From assembly GCA_034409055.1 (NCBI GenBank), contig DAOUMU010000395.1, positions 1 through 14,064 of the forward strand: a stretch of 14,064 nt of DNA. Direction: 5' to 3'. Origin of the DNA: DAOUMU01 sp034409055 (GTDB taxonomy: Bacteria; Chloroflexota; Anaerolineae; 4572-78; J111). The notes beneath the pieces are model-generated. The model searched no databases, was not told the origin of the DNA, and worked only from the letters and a program-made list of their open reading frames with translations. Of the stretch, positions 1 to 6,775 are shown piece after piece. Position 1 is the first letter of the stretch. The number at the start of each line of letters is the position of its first letter. The translations under genes were made by a program, and so were the position numbers.

Positions 1-84
1 CGTCGCGTGGCGACGATGGCTCTCAAGTTGCGTGAGATGTATATTATCCCTACTCTCGCTCAAACCTCAGCAATTGTCGCCTAA
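1..84 (+). CDS. C-terminal tail of an unidentified gene entering from the left (partial)
   Basis: The plus strand is open from base 1 in frame 1 and ends at TAA (82-84), giving 27 residues (RRVATMALKLREMYIIPTLA and seven more). It would converge on the lacI-family gene. I do not recognise a family. The frame is too short to exclude chance, so this is a weak call that depends on what lies left of the window. Confidence 0.25.
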   Translation, partial: RRVATMALKLREMYIIPTLAQTSAIVA

Positions 85-165
85 ACTTTTTGCCCAATGT
101 GCAAGAATTCAATTGTTAAGATACTAATTTGTCTATCGCCTCCTTTCAAATGGTGCTCAGCCTGT

Positions 166-1194
166 TTACGATGATTCTCGAACGACTAATTCGGCAGGTA
201 AAATCACCTCCTTTTTTTCTAATGTTTCTCCAGCGATCAGATTGAACAGCATCTGAGCTGCGAGTTGTCCTACTTTTCTGGCCGCTCCTTTAACCGTGGT
301 CAAAGGGGGATTAAAGTCGGCCGCAGTCGGAATGTCATCATATCCTACCACCGCCACATCCTCGGGCACCCGTACGCCGGCCGCTTGTAGGGCTCGAATC
401 GCGCCCATAGCCATGCGGTCATTCAACGCAAAAATGGCCGTCGGTGGGTCGGGATGTGCCAATAACTGCTGAGTGGCTTGTTCACCACTGGGTCGAGTGT
501 AATCACCATAAACCATCAAGGTTGGGTCAAACGATAAACCTGCTTCGGCAAGCGCTTGTTGGTGTCCTTCCAGTCGATCTTGCAAGCCAGCCACAGCGCC
601 AATAGGAGGGCCGTTAATAATTCCAATGCGCTGGTGTCCCTTTTTAAGGAGATGTCGGGTAGCCTTTATGCCTCCATCTCGGTTATCACTGCTCACAATA
701 TAGGCATTGGGGTTGCCCAGATCATAGCCTAAACTAACATAGGGGTAATCCTGACTGGCCAACAATTCGCCTCCTTCCCGGCTACTAGCCGTTTCGATGA
801 CCAGGGCCCCATCGCCTATGTAGTTACGCACAAAGCGCTCGTAGGCTTCCAGGCCTGATTTTGAGTCACCCGCAGTTGAGAGAAGTAGGTTGTATCCGTG
901 GGTATTGGCCTCGGCATCCGCGCCACTAATTTGGGCCAGCAAGTTGGGATCTCTAATTAGATAATCGGGGTCATAGGGGACAATGAAACCAATCACGTAT
1001 GTGCGTCGTCCGGGTAAGCTCCGGGCAGCCAGGCTGGGTCGAAAATTGAGGGTTTCGATTGCTTCCTGGACTTTACGCCGGGTTTCCTCGGTCACCCCAG
1101 GTTGGTTGTTGATCACCCGCGAGACCGTTTGGTAGGAAACCCCGGCTTGAGCAGCAACATCTTTGATTGTAGCTCGCTTCTTTGCGGCAGCCAA
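166..1194 (-). CDS. LacI-family transcriptional repressor
   Basis: This is a cytoplasmic DNA-binding regulator of 342 residues, the usual length for LacI/GalR proteins. The helix-turn-helix lies at about residues 9-28 (TIKDVAAQAGVSYQTVSRVI), the hinge helix at about 52-60 (RPSLAARSL), and the rest is the periplasmic-binding-like effector domain, with typical blocks such as KGHQRIGIINGP and the late VVGYDDIPTA. The start is a TTG with an AGGA ribosome site seven bases upstream; no ATG exists before the HTH. Recognition-helix residues Tyr21, Gln22 and Arg26 match Tyr17, Gln18 and Arg22 of E. coli LacI, and the gene's own promoter carries a near-lac palindrome, so autoregulation is likely. It is the last gene of the sugar cluster, so the effector is probably the imported sugar or a pathway intermediate; that is inference. 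Confidence 0.95.
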   Translation of the reverse strand: MAAAKKRATIKDVAAQAGVSYQTVSRVINNQPGVTEETRRKVQEAIETLNFRPSLAARSLPGRRTYVIGFIVPYDPDYLIRDPNLLAQISGADAEANTHGYNLLLSTAGDSKSGLEAYERFVRNYIGDGALVIETASSREGGELLASQDYPYVSLGYDLGNPNAYIVSSDNRDGGIKATRHLLKKGHQRIGIINGPPIGAVAGLQDRLEGHQQALAEAGLSFDPTLMVYGDYTRPSGEQATQQLLAHPDPPTAIFALNDRMAMGAIRALQAAGVRVPEDVAVVGYDDIPTAADFNPPLTTVKGAARKVGQLAAQMLFNLIAGETLEKKEVILPAELVVRESS

Positions 1195-1261
1195 TGCTCA
1201 GTCCTATCTTTTCTCTGAGATTAGAAAGGATAGAGAAGAAATGTGATCGGAATCAAGAGCT

Positions 1262-1291
1262 AATGTGAACGTTCACGTGAACGTTCACATT
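1262..1291. promoter_or_regulatory. Double LacI-type operator, perfect 30-bp palindrome
   Basis: The 30 bases form a perfect palindrome with centre between 1276 and 1277. Its core is four contiguous hexamers in alternating orientation (GTGAAC, GTTCAC, GTGAAC, GTTCAC), so the 12-bp operator GTGAACGTTCAC occurs twice side by side (1265-1276 and 1277-1288), and a third palindrome GTTCACGTGAAC bridges them. The unit TGTGAACGTTCACA differs from the symmetric lac operator core TGTGAGCGCTCACA at one symmetric position. The site starts at the promoter -10 box and covers the expected transcription start, a classic repression position. Confidence 0.9.
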
Positions 1292-1317
1292 TTAACATGT
1301 AAAAAAAATCTTGTCAA
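1289..1317 (-). promoter_or_regulatory. Sigma-70-type promoter of the lacI-family gene
   Basis: Read on the minus strand, a perfect -35 box TTGACA (1312-1317) is followed by exactly 17 bases and a -10 box TAAAAT (1289-1294, five of six consensus). The spacer contains a run of eight T. The -10 box overlaps the edge of the palindromic operator. The expected start of transcription is near 1282, leaving a leader of roughly 90 bases before the TTG start codon. Confidence 0.85.
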
Positions 1318-1357
1318 ATATCATTTAATGATTTGGGATCCAATTCGACAGGAGGGA

Positions 1358-1468
1358 CTATAACCACCGCAAATGGGGTTTCTCAATTAGGCGGACAGTG
1401 TCTGCCAGGAAGCGAGTCGCCGGAGCTCCATCGACAATGCGATGATCAAACGTCAGGGAGAGATACAT
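1358..1468 (-). pseudogene. C-terminal remnant of a 2-oxoacid dehydrogenase E2 (dihydrolipoamide acyltransferase)
   Basis: The minus strand from the ATG at 1466-1468 encodes MYLSLTFDHRIVDGAPATRF, then LADTVRLIEKPHLRWL and a TAG stop (1358-1360). This is the catalytic C-terminus of E2 acyltransferases: the active-site signature DHRxxDG and the usual ending RFLxxxxxLIExP are intact. Only about 36 residues of a protein normally over 400 residues long remain. Directly upstream in the same frame are TAA and TAG codons, and the kinase gene ends 22 bases away. The lipoyl, peripheral-subunit-binding and most of the catalytic domains are absent. It is therefore a truncated relic whose natural 3' end survived next to the lacI-family gene. 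Confidence 0.85.
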
Positions 1469-1489
1469 TTACCGCTATTTGCTCCTATC

Positions 1490-2689
1490 TCAGGAAACTT
1501 TACTTTCAGCGGTCCATACTTGCTGCCTATCATCAAATCGCCAGCCAGGCGCTTCGAGAGCCAGGTCATATCGTTCCCAGCCGCTGGCTACTCGATTCAT
1601 CGTCTCAGCCCAGAGACGGATTCCGCTCAAGGTGTCGGCCGCTTCAACATTGCAAGCACCAACGGCCACAGCCGCCGTAACGGCTGCTTCGGGTGACATA
1701 TCTCGCAACAAGGCGCTAAGAAACCCGGCAATCGTGGCGTCGCCTGAGCCGGCCGTCCCCACCACCTCAACCTTAAAGCAGGCAGCCCACAACGCTTTAT
1801 CAGCCCAGGCAGCCGGGTTGGCGGGACGAGCCCGACCTAAAGCTTCCATGGCCGCTTGATCAGCCGTACGTAAATAGAATCCTCTCTCGCCCAGTTTTAA
1901 GCCCACAATTTTTACCCCTAATCCGAGTAGTTCTCGACTCAAGTCTGATAATAGTTCAGGCGTAATCAGTGGTAAGAAATTAGGACCGCCCATGGTCTGA
2001 TAGAGTTGGTTATAGGTTTCTCGGCGCAGCATATAGAGGATTTCTTCGATACTGGGTAGAAAGATATCCACGTAAGGCAGCGTTGCTTTGAGAATTGCCT
2101 CCCAGTTGGCCTGACCAGCCGCCGACGATGGGTCGGGCAGGGCCATATCTAGCGAGGTCGTCACCCCTGTTTCTTTGGCCCGGCGAAAGATCTCCGCCAG
2201 TTGAACCCCATCGTCAGTATACATGAGCTTCATCAAAGGCGGATAGCCAAAATGAAATAGCCGTGCTGCTGACAACAACTCATAACGGACGTCGGTGGCT
2301 TTGAAGGTATCGTTAGCCCCCGGACAATGAAGGAAGATACGATCCACACCGGGTGGGTTAATAATGACGGTATAGGAGGTACTGACCGTCTTGTCCACGA
2401 TCATTCCATCAGCCAGGTGGGGGTCGTAAGAGCTAATAATCTGCTCGATAGCCCGGCCAAATAAATCATCACCGACTTTGCCCATCAATTGGGGGCCTAT
2501 GCCCAATTTGTGCAGGGCCAGACCGGTATTGGATACCGGCCCACCCGTGGAAAAGGCGACCGGACCGACTTCCAATAAGCGACCCGGTAAGAACATCGTC
2601 TCAAACTGGCCCTGGCTGCTGCCACTCATGTCGGGCAGCATATCCAGGCAGAGATGTCCAGCCACTACTACGCTGTAGGTTTCAGACAT
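1490..2689 (-). CDS. PfkB-family carbohydrate kinase
   Basis: This is a cytoplasmic ATP-dependent sugar kinase of the ribokinase/PfkB fold, 399 residues and thus longer than the usual 300-340. The N-terminal sugar-binding signature is seen at about residues 48-63 (TGGPVSNTGLALHKLG), and the C-terminal catalytic signature at 311-323 (GTAGSGDATIAGF), with Asp317 as expected catalytic base and the AGSG segment forming the anion hole. Extra length comes from an insert around residues 215-260 and a tail after 350. The ATG start has an AAGGAG ribosome site. It lies 32 bases behind the isomerase gene in the same orientation, so it probably phosphorylates the ketose made by that enzyme, for example D-xylulose or D-fructose. 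The phosphorylated position cannot be read from sequence. Confidence 0.92.
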   Translation of the reverse strand: MSETYSVVVAGHLCLDMLPDMSGSSQGQFETMFLPGRLLEVGPVAFSTGGPVSNTGLALHKLGIGPQLMGKVGDDLFGRAIEQIISSYDPHLADGMIVDKTVSTSYTVIINPPGVDRIFLHCPGANDTFKATDVRYELLSAARLFHFGYPPLMKLMYTDDGVQLAEIFRRAKETGVTTSLDMALPDPSSAAGQANWEAILKATLPYVDIFLPSIEEILYMLRRETYNQLYQTMGGPNFLPLITPELLSDLSRELLGLGVKIVGLKLGERGFYLRTADQAAMEALGRARPANPAAWADKALWAACFKVEVVGTAGSGDATIAGFLSALLRDMSPEAAVTAAVAVGACNVEAADTLSGIRLWAETMNRVASGWERYDLALEAPGWRFDDRQQVWTAESKVS

Positions 2690-2721
2690 AGCCGTCTCCT
2701 TGAATGTACTGGGTAAACTGG

Positions 2722-3414
2722 TTATTTGCCGGGCTGATAATATTTGGGGTAATCAGTACACAGCAAGTATAGGGGAGGCTCATCTTCTTCAATCTCAGGA
2801 AAACGTCCTATCGGTTCGTAGAAGCAATTATCGGTATTATCGTCATTCACCAGGGAAACTTCGCCCACTAACACGCGGCTTTCGGCCCCCCAGAATTTGT
2901 GATAGAGACCCGTGGGCAAGGTAATGCTATCTCCGGGACTCAGCACAACGGTATCCCCCGCTTTGACCGTGCGCTTGACGCCATCCATGCTGACGGTCAC
3001 CTCGGTATCGGCCAATCCTTCATCCTCGGTTGAGTTGTACAACTGAATGACCAGTTTACCGCCGCCTCGATTGATGATATCTTCAACTTTGGTCCAGTGA
3101 AAATGGAGTGGCGTAACCTGGTCCGGATCAACAATCAAGATTTTTTCAGCGTAAAGTTTACCTTTCCCCGCCTTCAGGTTTTCAGGGCTGCCATTGCGGA
3201 TGGTGAACATGAATAGACCAATTTTTTCATAATCATCCTGTCCAAAATCGGTGATGTCCCAGCCCAACTGGCGGTCAACAATCTCGCCCACCTCTTCCCC
3301 TTTGCTGGCCCAATCCTCCGGGGTCCAGTAGGCAAAGGGGGGCAGATAGAACCCTTGTTCTTTAACAAAAGCATCAGCATCGCGTATAATGGCATTAATT
3401 TCTGAACGTTTCAT
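2722..3414 (-). CDS. D-lyxose ketol-isomerase family protein (cupin sugar isomerase)
   Basis: At 230 residues this matches the length of the D-lyxose/D-mannose isomerase family, metal-dependent cupins that interconvert D-lyxose and D-xylulose or D-mannose and D-fructose. The family pattern is clear: TPLHFHWTKVEDIINRGGG at about 101-119 supplies the metal ligands His104, His106 and Glu111, and the later GLYHKFWG supplies His172. The blocks VGEVSLVNDDNTDN (183-196) and RFPEIEEDE (204-212) are also typical. The ATG at 3412-3414 follows a strong AGGAGG site eight bases upstream. The gene stands between aldolase and kinase genes, consistent with the first intracellular step of sugar use. Which sugar is preferred in vivo is not visible. 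Confidence 0.93.
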   Translation of the reverse strand: MKRSEINAIIRDADAFVKEQGFYLPPFAYWTPEDWASKGEEVGEIVDRQLGWDITDFGQDDYEKIGLFMFTIRNGSPENLKAGKGKLYAEKILIVDPDQVTPLHFHWTKVEDIINRGGGKLVIQLYNSTEDEGLADTEVTVSMDGVKRTVKAGDTVVLSPGDSITLPTGLYHKFWGAESRVLVGEVSLVNDDNTDNCFYEPIGRFPEIEEDEPPLYLLCTDYPKYYQPGK

Positions 3415-3485
3415 GCTTTAATCCTCCTAAATCCGAAATGTCAACACGTCCTAATGGAACTCAAGAAAATAATCGGGGAATGGAT

Positions 3486-3509
3486 GGCCGGGCATGGGGA
3501 TGCCCGGCC
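3486..3509. repeat. Strong hairpin, 10-bp perfect arms
   Basis: GGCCGGGCAT (3486-3495) and ATGCCCGGCC (3500-3509) are exact complements around a GGGG loop. The stem is GC-rich. On the operon strand no T-run follows, so a REP-like intergenic repeat fits better than a terminator. Confidence 0.8.
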
Positions 3510-3566
3510 TACCCCAATTAATTTTTAACCTTCGTCAGTCCGACAGCCTCTGGAATTTATCGCTCT

Positions 3567-3610
3567 CGCCGGACTACAGTCCGGCGCCTCTGGTGTGGAC
3601 TACAGTCCAC
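3567..3610. repeat. Pair of hairpins with the same core and different matching flanks
   Basis: CGCCGGACT-AC-AGTCCGGCG (3567-3586) and GTGGACT-AC-AGTCCAC (3595-3610) are two perfect hairpins sharing the core GGACTACAGTCC. Their centres are 26 bp apart. The flanks differ between the copies, but each copy is complementary within itself. Confidence 0.85.
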
Positions 3611-3658
3611 GCTAAGCAAAAGGCAATTCCTCTCTTCCTCCTGATTCAAGTATGTAGA

Positions 3659-3705
3659 GCAAGTTGCTGACTTGCCCCCGCCCTGTTGACAAGTTAGCAA
3701 CTTAC
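3659..3705. repeat. Imperfect 18-bp inverted repeat with 11-nt loop
   Basis: GCAAGTTGCTGACTTGCC (3659-3676) and GACAAGTTAGCAACTTAC (3688-3705) pair at 15 of 18 positions. Each arm can also fold on itself (CAAGT...ACTTG and AAGTT...AACTT), so one long stem and two short stems are alternatives. Confidence 0.75.
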
Positions 3706-3726
3706 GAAGTATAAAAAATAAAATCC

Positions 3727-4620
3727 CTACGACGAAGCGGGCATACCGGGGTTCATCAGCCGGATGCGGCGGACGACCTCTTCTTTCATTCGTGCTTTTC
3801 CCTGTTGAAGAACATCGGCTTGCTTGCGGGAGCCCATCACCTGTTGGAAGCTGACCTGGGAGGGCAGTGTCTGGATTGCTTCTGTCACACCGGCCAGGAA
3901 AGCTTTCTTCAGCACCGTACCGATGTTGAATTTAGCCACGCCCAACTCGATAGATCGCTCTATGCCTGCCTCGGGAAAGCCGGTGCCACCGTGGATAACC
4001 AGGGGCACCGATACTGTCTGGTGGATGGCTGCCAGCCGTTCCCAGTCGATGACTGCCTGCCCTCGGGTCAGGATGTGGACATTGCCTACGGAGACAGCCA
4101 GGGCGTCTATGCCCGTCTCGCTGACGAAACGGGCGGCTTCATCCGGGTCGGTCAACCGGCCTGTGGCGTCACCCATCTCGCCTGAAGCATCGGGTAACAT
4201 GCCTACCTCAGCCTCGACCCCAACGCCAACCGCATGCGCCACCTGTACGACCTGCTGGGTCAGGCGAAGGTGCTCCTGGGATGGCAAGTCGCTGGAATCC
4301 AACATGACAACATTAAAACCAGCCTGGATACCACGCACCACCTGCTCGAAAGTCAAAACCTCGTTGAGGATGAACGATACCGGTACCCTGGCTGCTTGGG
4401 CTGTGGCCAACCCCAAGGCGCCCAGACGTTCCAGACCGCCCCCATCAAACCAGGCCGGTTCCATCATGATCCCGCCGAAGCCAAGAATAACGGGCGCAGC
4501 TTCTGCCTCGGCCGCTTCCAACACAGCCTCCAAAGAATAAATATCCCAGGCCTCAAAGTAACCTACGGCATACCCTCCGGCCCGGGCCTCGGTCAGCAGT
4601 TCCTTGAATGGTATCAGCAT
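3727..4620 (-). CDS. Class II aldolase-family protein with altered active-site segment
   Basis: The protein has 297 residues, close to the class II fructose/tagatose-bisphosphate aldolase length, and the family framework throughout: GYAVGYFEAWDIYSLEAVLE (17-36), GFNVVMLDSSDLP (101-113), VEAEVG (135-140), DALAVSVGNVH (172-182), LVIHGGTGFP (207-216) and VAKFNIGT (228-235). His182 and His210 occupy two of the three usual zinc-histidine positions. However, where the family has His-Leu-Asp-His-Gly, this protein has Ile84-Leu85-Asn86-Glu87-Val88, replacing both the catalytic Asp and the third zinc His; I checked this against the codons. It may be a divergent aldolase using Glu87 as metal ligand, or a different lyase. 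Context suggests cleavage of a ketose phosphate to dihydroxyacetone phosphate plus an aldehyde. The ATG start has only a weak AGGA site. Confidence 0.85.
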   Translation of the reverse strand: MLIPFKELLTEARAGGYAVGYFEAWDIYSLEAVLEAAEAEAAPVILGFGGIMMEPAWFDGGGLERLGALGLATAQAARVPVSFILNEVLTFEQVVRGIQAGFNVVMLDSSDLPSQEHLRLTQQVVQVAHAVGVGVEAEVGMLPDASGEMGDATGRLTDPDEAARFVSETGIDALAVSVGNVHILTRGQAVIDWERLAAIHQTVSVPLVIHGGTGFPEAGIERSIELGVAKFNIGTVLKKAFLAGVTEAIQTLPSQVSFQQVMGSRKQADVLQQGKARMKEEVVRRIRLMNPGMPASS

Positions 4621-4709
4621 ATTTTATCGATGTCCTGGACTATGTTACAGTGTTACCCAACAAGATTTGCATTGCGCTTGTGGTGAGAATTATAGCCGTG
4701 TGAAACGGG

Positions 4710-4772
4710 TTGCGTATTGCGTATTACGTGAAGCGATTTTTACGCCCTACGCTTTACACGCTACGCTTAACG
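4710..4772. repeat. Heptamer-phased low-complexity repeat with inverted halves
   Basis: In the 160-bp gap between aldolase and second permease genes, nine consecutive 7-mers can be read: TTGCGTA, TTGCGTA, TTACGTG, AAGCGAT, TTTTACG, CCCTACG, CTTTACA, CGCTACG, CTTAACG. The left half repeats GCGTA and the right half repeats its complement TACG(C) in the same 7-bp phase, so the whole block can fold back imperfectly. No gene is seen in this gap. Confidence 0.65.
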
Positions 4773-4780
4773 TTTTTGGG

Positions 4781-5638
4781 TTACCCTTTGACCGCCCCAA
4801 AGGTCAGGCCGCGGACGATATAACGCTGCGCCGTCAGGGCCAGCAGGGTCGGTGGCAATATTGCCAGCAGCAGCCGCGTGGCCACGAACCAGAATTGGAT
4901 GCCCTGGGTATGTTCCACACCGGCAATGAGGACGGTGATCGGTTGGGCGTTTTTGTAGGTCAAGATCAGAGCGAACAGGAACTCGTTCCAGGCGAAGGCG
5001 AAGCAGATCACTGCGGCCGCGGCTGCCGCCGGAGCCGCCAGGGGCAGGGCGATGTGCCAGAAACTCTGCAGTCGAGAGGCCCCATCCACCCAGGCCGATT
5101 CTTCCAGTTCCTTTGGTAGCTCTTTGAACACGTCCCGCATGATGAGCACTCCAAAGGGCATAGTGAAGGTGGCATTGGTCAGGATCAACGCTAACTGGGT
5201 GTCCAACAGGTTGAGGGTCTTCATCACGATAAAGAAGGGGATGGCAGTTACCATCGGTGGCAGGAAACGCTGCGACAAGAACCACAGAGTTATGTCTTTG
5301 TTTTTCCAACGGTCAAAGCGGAAGCTGGCCAGGCCGTAGCCGGCCAAAGTGCCCAAGGTGATCGAAATGATCGTCGAACCTACGGAGATGATCAAACTAT
5401 TGCCCAGCGCCCGGCTGATCTCCCGCCAGCGGTTGGTGAATTCAAGCTGCCAGTTGAACAAGGTAGGTTTGAATTGCAGGAAAGGGATCAACGAGGGCTT
5501 TGTCAGGATGACCCCTGGTTCCTTCAGCGAAGTGACGATCGCCCAGTAAAAGGGAAAAACAGCCCAGGCAACGGCAATGAAGATGACGATCCACAACACA
5601 ATATTCTTCCCGATGCGCATACTTTTATGTTTCGTCAC
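4781..5638 (-). CDS. Carbohydrate ABC transporter permease, MalG/UgpE type
   Basis: This is an inner-membrane subunit of an ABC sugar importer, 285 residues, with about six membrane segments beginning at residues 13-33 (IVLWIVIFIAVAWAVFPFYW). The conserved cytoplasmic EAA loop that docks the ATPase is at about 179-199 (EESAWVDGASRLQSFWHIALP), keeping the Asp-Gly-Ala and Leu-Pro positions. The start is taken as the GTG at 5636-5638 because GAGAGG stands seven bases upstream, while the next ATG (5618-5620) has no ribosome site. It begins 12 bp after the stop of the MalF-type permease, so the two are surely co-transcribed. It ends in the short VKG tail common in this family. Confidence 0.95.
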   Translation of the reverse strand: MTKHKSMRIGKNIVLWIVIFIAVAWAVFPFYWAIVTSLKEPGVILTKPSLIPFLQFKPTLFNWQLEFTNRWREISRALGNSLIISVGSTIISITLGTLAGYGLASFRFDRWKNKDITLWFLSQRFLPPMVTAIPFFIVMKTLNLLDTQLALILTNATFTMPFGVLIMRDVFKELPKELEESAWVDGASRLQSFWHIALPLAAPAAAAAAVICFAFAWNEFLFALILTYKNAQPITVLIAGVEHTQGIQFWFVATRLLLAILPPTLLALTAQRYIVRGLTFGAVKG

Positions 5639-5650
5639 GACAGCACCTCT

Positions 5651-6517
5651 CTATTCGTAAATCTGTCGCAGCCGGTTGAAGAAGTACAGGCTGATTACCA
5701 GCATCAAGATCAGCAGGAGATAAGCTAAAGCCGAGGCATAACCGGTGTTGAAATTACGCAAACCGGTTAGATAGATGTAAAAGGAGTAGGTTTGCGTCGC
5801 CGCGCCCGGTCCGCCGCTGGTCATGCTGAAAGGAATGTCCAACACTTTAAATGCCTCCACCAGCCGCAGCATGGTCACAGTGAACAACACCGGGCCAATG
5901 AGCGGCAAGGTGATGTAGCGGAACGTGTCCCAGCCGGAGGAACTGTCCAGCTTGGCCGCCTCGTAAATCTCCTCCGGCAGGGATTGCAGACCGGCCAGAA
6001 GAACCAGAAAGCAGAAGGGAGTCCACTGCCAGACGTCCACCAGGACGATGGCCAGCCGCGCCAGCCACACGTCGGAGAACCAGGCCGGTAAGTCTACCAT
6101 ACCCAGCGCCCTAAGGACGGTGTTGACCGCCCCAACCTGCTCGTGGAAAATCGTCAGGCCCAGGTATCCCAAGGCTATAGGAGCGGTGAAGAGGGGCATA
6201 GTAAATAGGGAACGATAGATGCGCTGGCCCCGTATTGGTCGGTGGAAGAGAAGGGCTAGCCCCAATCCTAGCAACACGGTCAGGGTCACGCTGAAGATTA
6301 CGAAGAGGAGGGTCACCTCCATTGAATCCCAGAAACGATAATCATTAAAAGCCCGACTAAAGTTGGCAAGCCCGACGAAACGTTCTGGCTGGCCCAGGCG
6401 CGCCTTGAAGAAACTCAAGCGCAGGGAATAAAGCAAGGGGAAGATGGTGAAAGCAAGCACCCACAGGATGCCTGGCCCGACAAACAGCCATTTGATTGGA
6501 CTTCGTTCTTGCAGCAT
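5651..6517 (-). CDS. Carbohydrate ABC transporter permease, MalF/UgpA type
   Basis: This is the partner permease of the same importer, 288 residues with about six membrane segments, the first at about 9-31 after a short cytoplasmic start. The EAA loop is at about 186-205 (EAAKLDSSSGWDTFRYITLP), with the usual Glu-Ala-Ala, Asp, Gly and Leu-Pro. The ATG at 6515-6517 is preceded only by a purine-rich AGAGAGA stretch, so initiation may be modest. The binding-protein gene lies 365 bp upstream across a repeat-rich gap. No nucleotide-binding subunit gene is in the window; a shared MsmK/UgpC-like ATPase encoded elsewhere is the usual solution for such transporters. Confidence 0.95.
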   Translation of the reverse strand: MLQERSPIKWLFVGPGILWVLAFTIFPLLYSLRLSFFKARLGQPERFVGLANFSRAFNDYRFWDSMEVTLLFVIFSVTLTVLLGLGLALLFHRPIRGQRIYRSLFTMPLFTAPIALGYLGLTIFHEQVGAVNTVLRALGMVDLPAWFSDVWLARLAIVLVDVWQWTPFCFLVLLAGLQSLPEEIYEAAKLDSSSGWDTFRYITLPLIGPVLFTVTMLRLVEAFKVLDIPFSMTSGGPGAATQTYSFYIYLTGLRNFNTGYASALAYLLLILMLVISLYFFNRLRQIYE

Positions 6518-6596
6518 AATCTCTCTCTTTCACGCTATTGGAACTCCCACCCGCTGGAAGGGAGTAATAGGATAAATCTCAGGTAACTACTCACTA

Positions 6597-6775
6597 TGTC
6601 ATTTCGTTCATTACACTGAGTTCGGTTACACTGAGTCGGAATGGATTTGTGCCTGGAAAAGCCCCCCCGGCCCCCCAACCCACAGGGCAAGTGAGGGGGG
6701 CGAATAAGACGAAAAGTTCCCTTCTGTGGGGGGCTAGGGGGGCCACATGGAACGCCTCGAATGAACGAAATGACA
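6597..6775. mobile_element. MITE-like 179-bp element with 16-bp terminal inverted repeats
   Basis: TGTCATTTCGTTCATT (6597-6612) and AATGAACGAAATGACA (6760-6775) are exact reverse complements at the two ends of a 179-bp segment without coding capacity. Inside, a second inverted pair (6661-6677 and 6727-6743, C-rich against G-rich, about 15 of 17 matching) makes a nested stem. No target-site duplication is obvious: the flanks are TCACTA on the left and CTGTGC on the right. A non-autonomous transposable element or a large palindromic intergenic repeat are both possible. Confidence 0.55.
6677..6693 (+). repeat. 17-bp dispersed direct repeat, copy 1
   Basis: AACCCACAGGGCAAGTG occurs here inside the MITE-like element and again, identically and in the same orientation, at 8962-8978, about 2.3 kb away, inside another inverted-repeat structure. 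Confidence 0.8.

Larger units (their letters stand above)
3415..3726. other. Gene-free gap of 312 bp filled with hairpins
   Basis: The gap between the isomerase and aldolase genes holds the isomerase ribosome site and four separate inverted repeats, listed individually. I see no start codon with a credible short gene and no strong promoter. None of the hairpins is followed by a T-run in the direction of the operon, so canonical terminators are not supported. They may adjust mRNA stability or relative expression, or simply be dispersed repeats. Confidence 0.7.

Noticed and set aside
1333..1680. Plus-strand frame across the kinase end and E2 remnant
   Set aside because: It is the antisense of the kinase C-terminus and the E2 relic, whose minus-strand reading matches known families.
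3398..3416. TGAACGTTTCA at the isomerase start codon, resembling the lacI-type operator
   Set aside because: It is not a proper palindrome of the operator type and consists of the first codons of the isomerase, so chance similarity is likely.
3486..3509. GC-rich hairpin as a terminator within the operon
   Set aside because: No T-run follows on the minus strand, which is the direction of transcription.
3824..4540. Long open frames opposite the aldolase and binding-protein genes
   Set aside because: Their compositions are biased in the way expected of antisense frames, they lack ribosome sites, and they mirror well-conserved genes.
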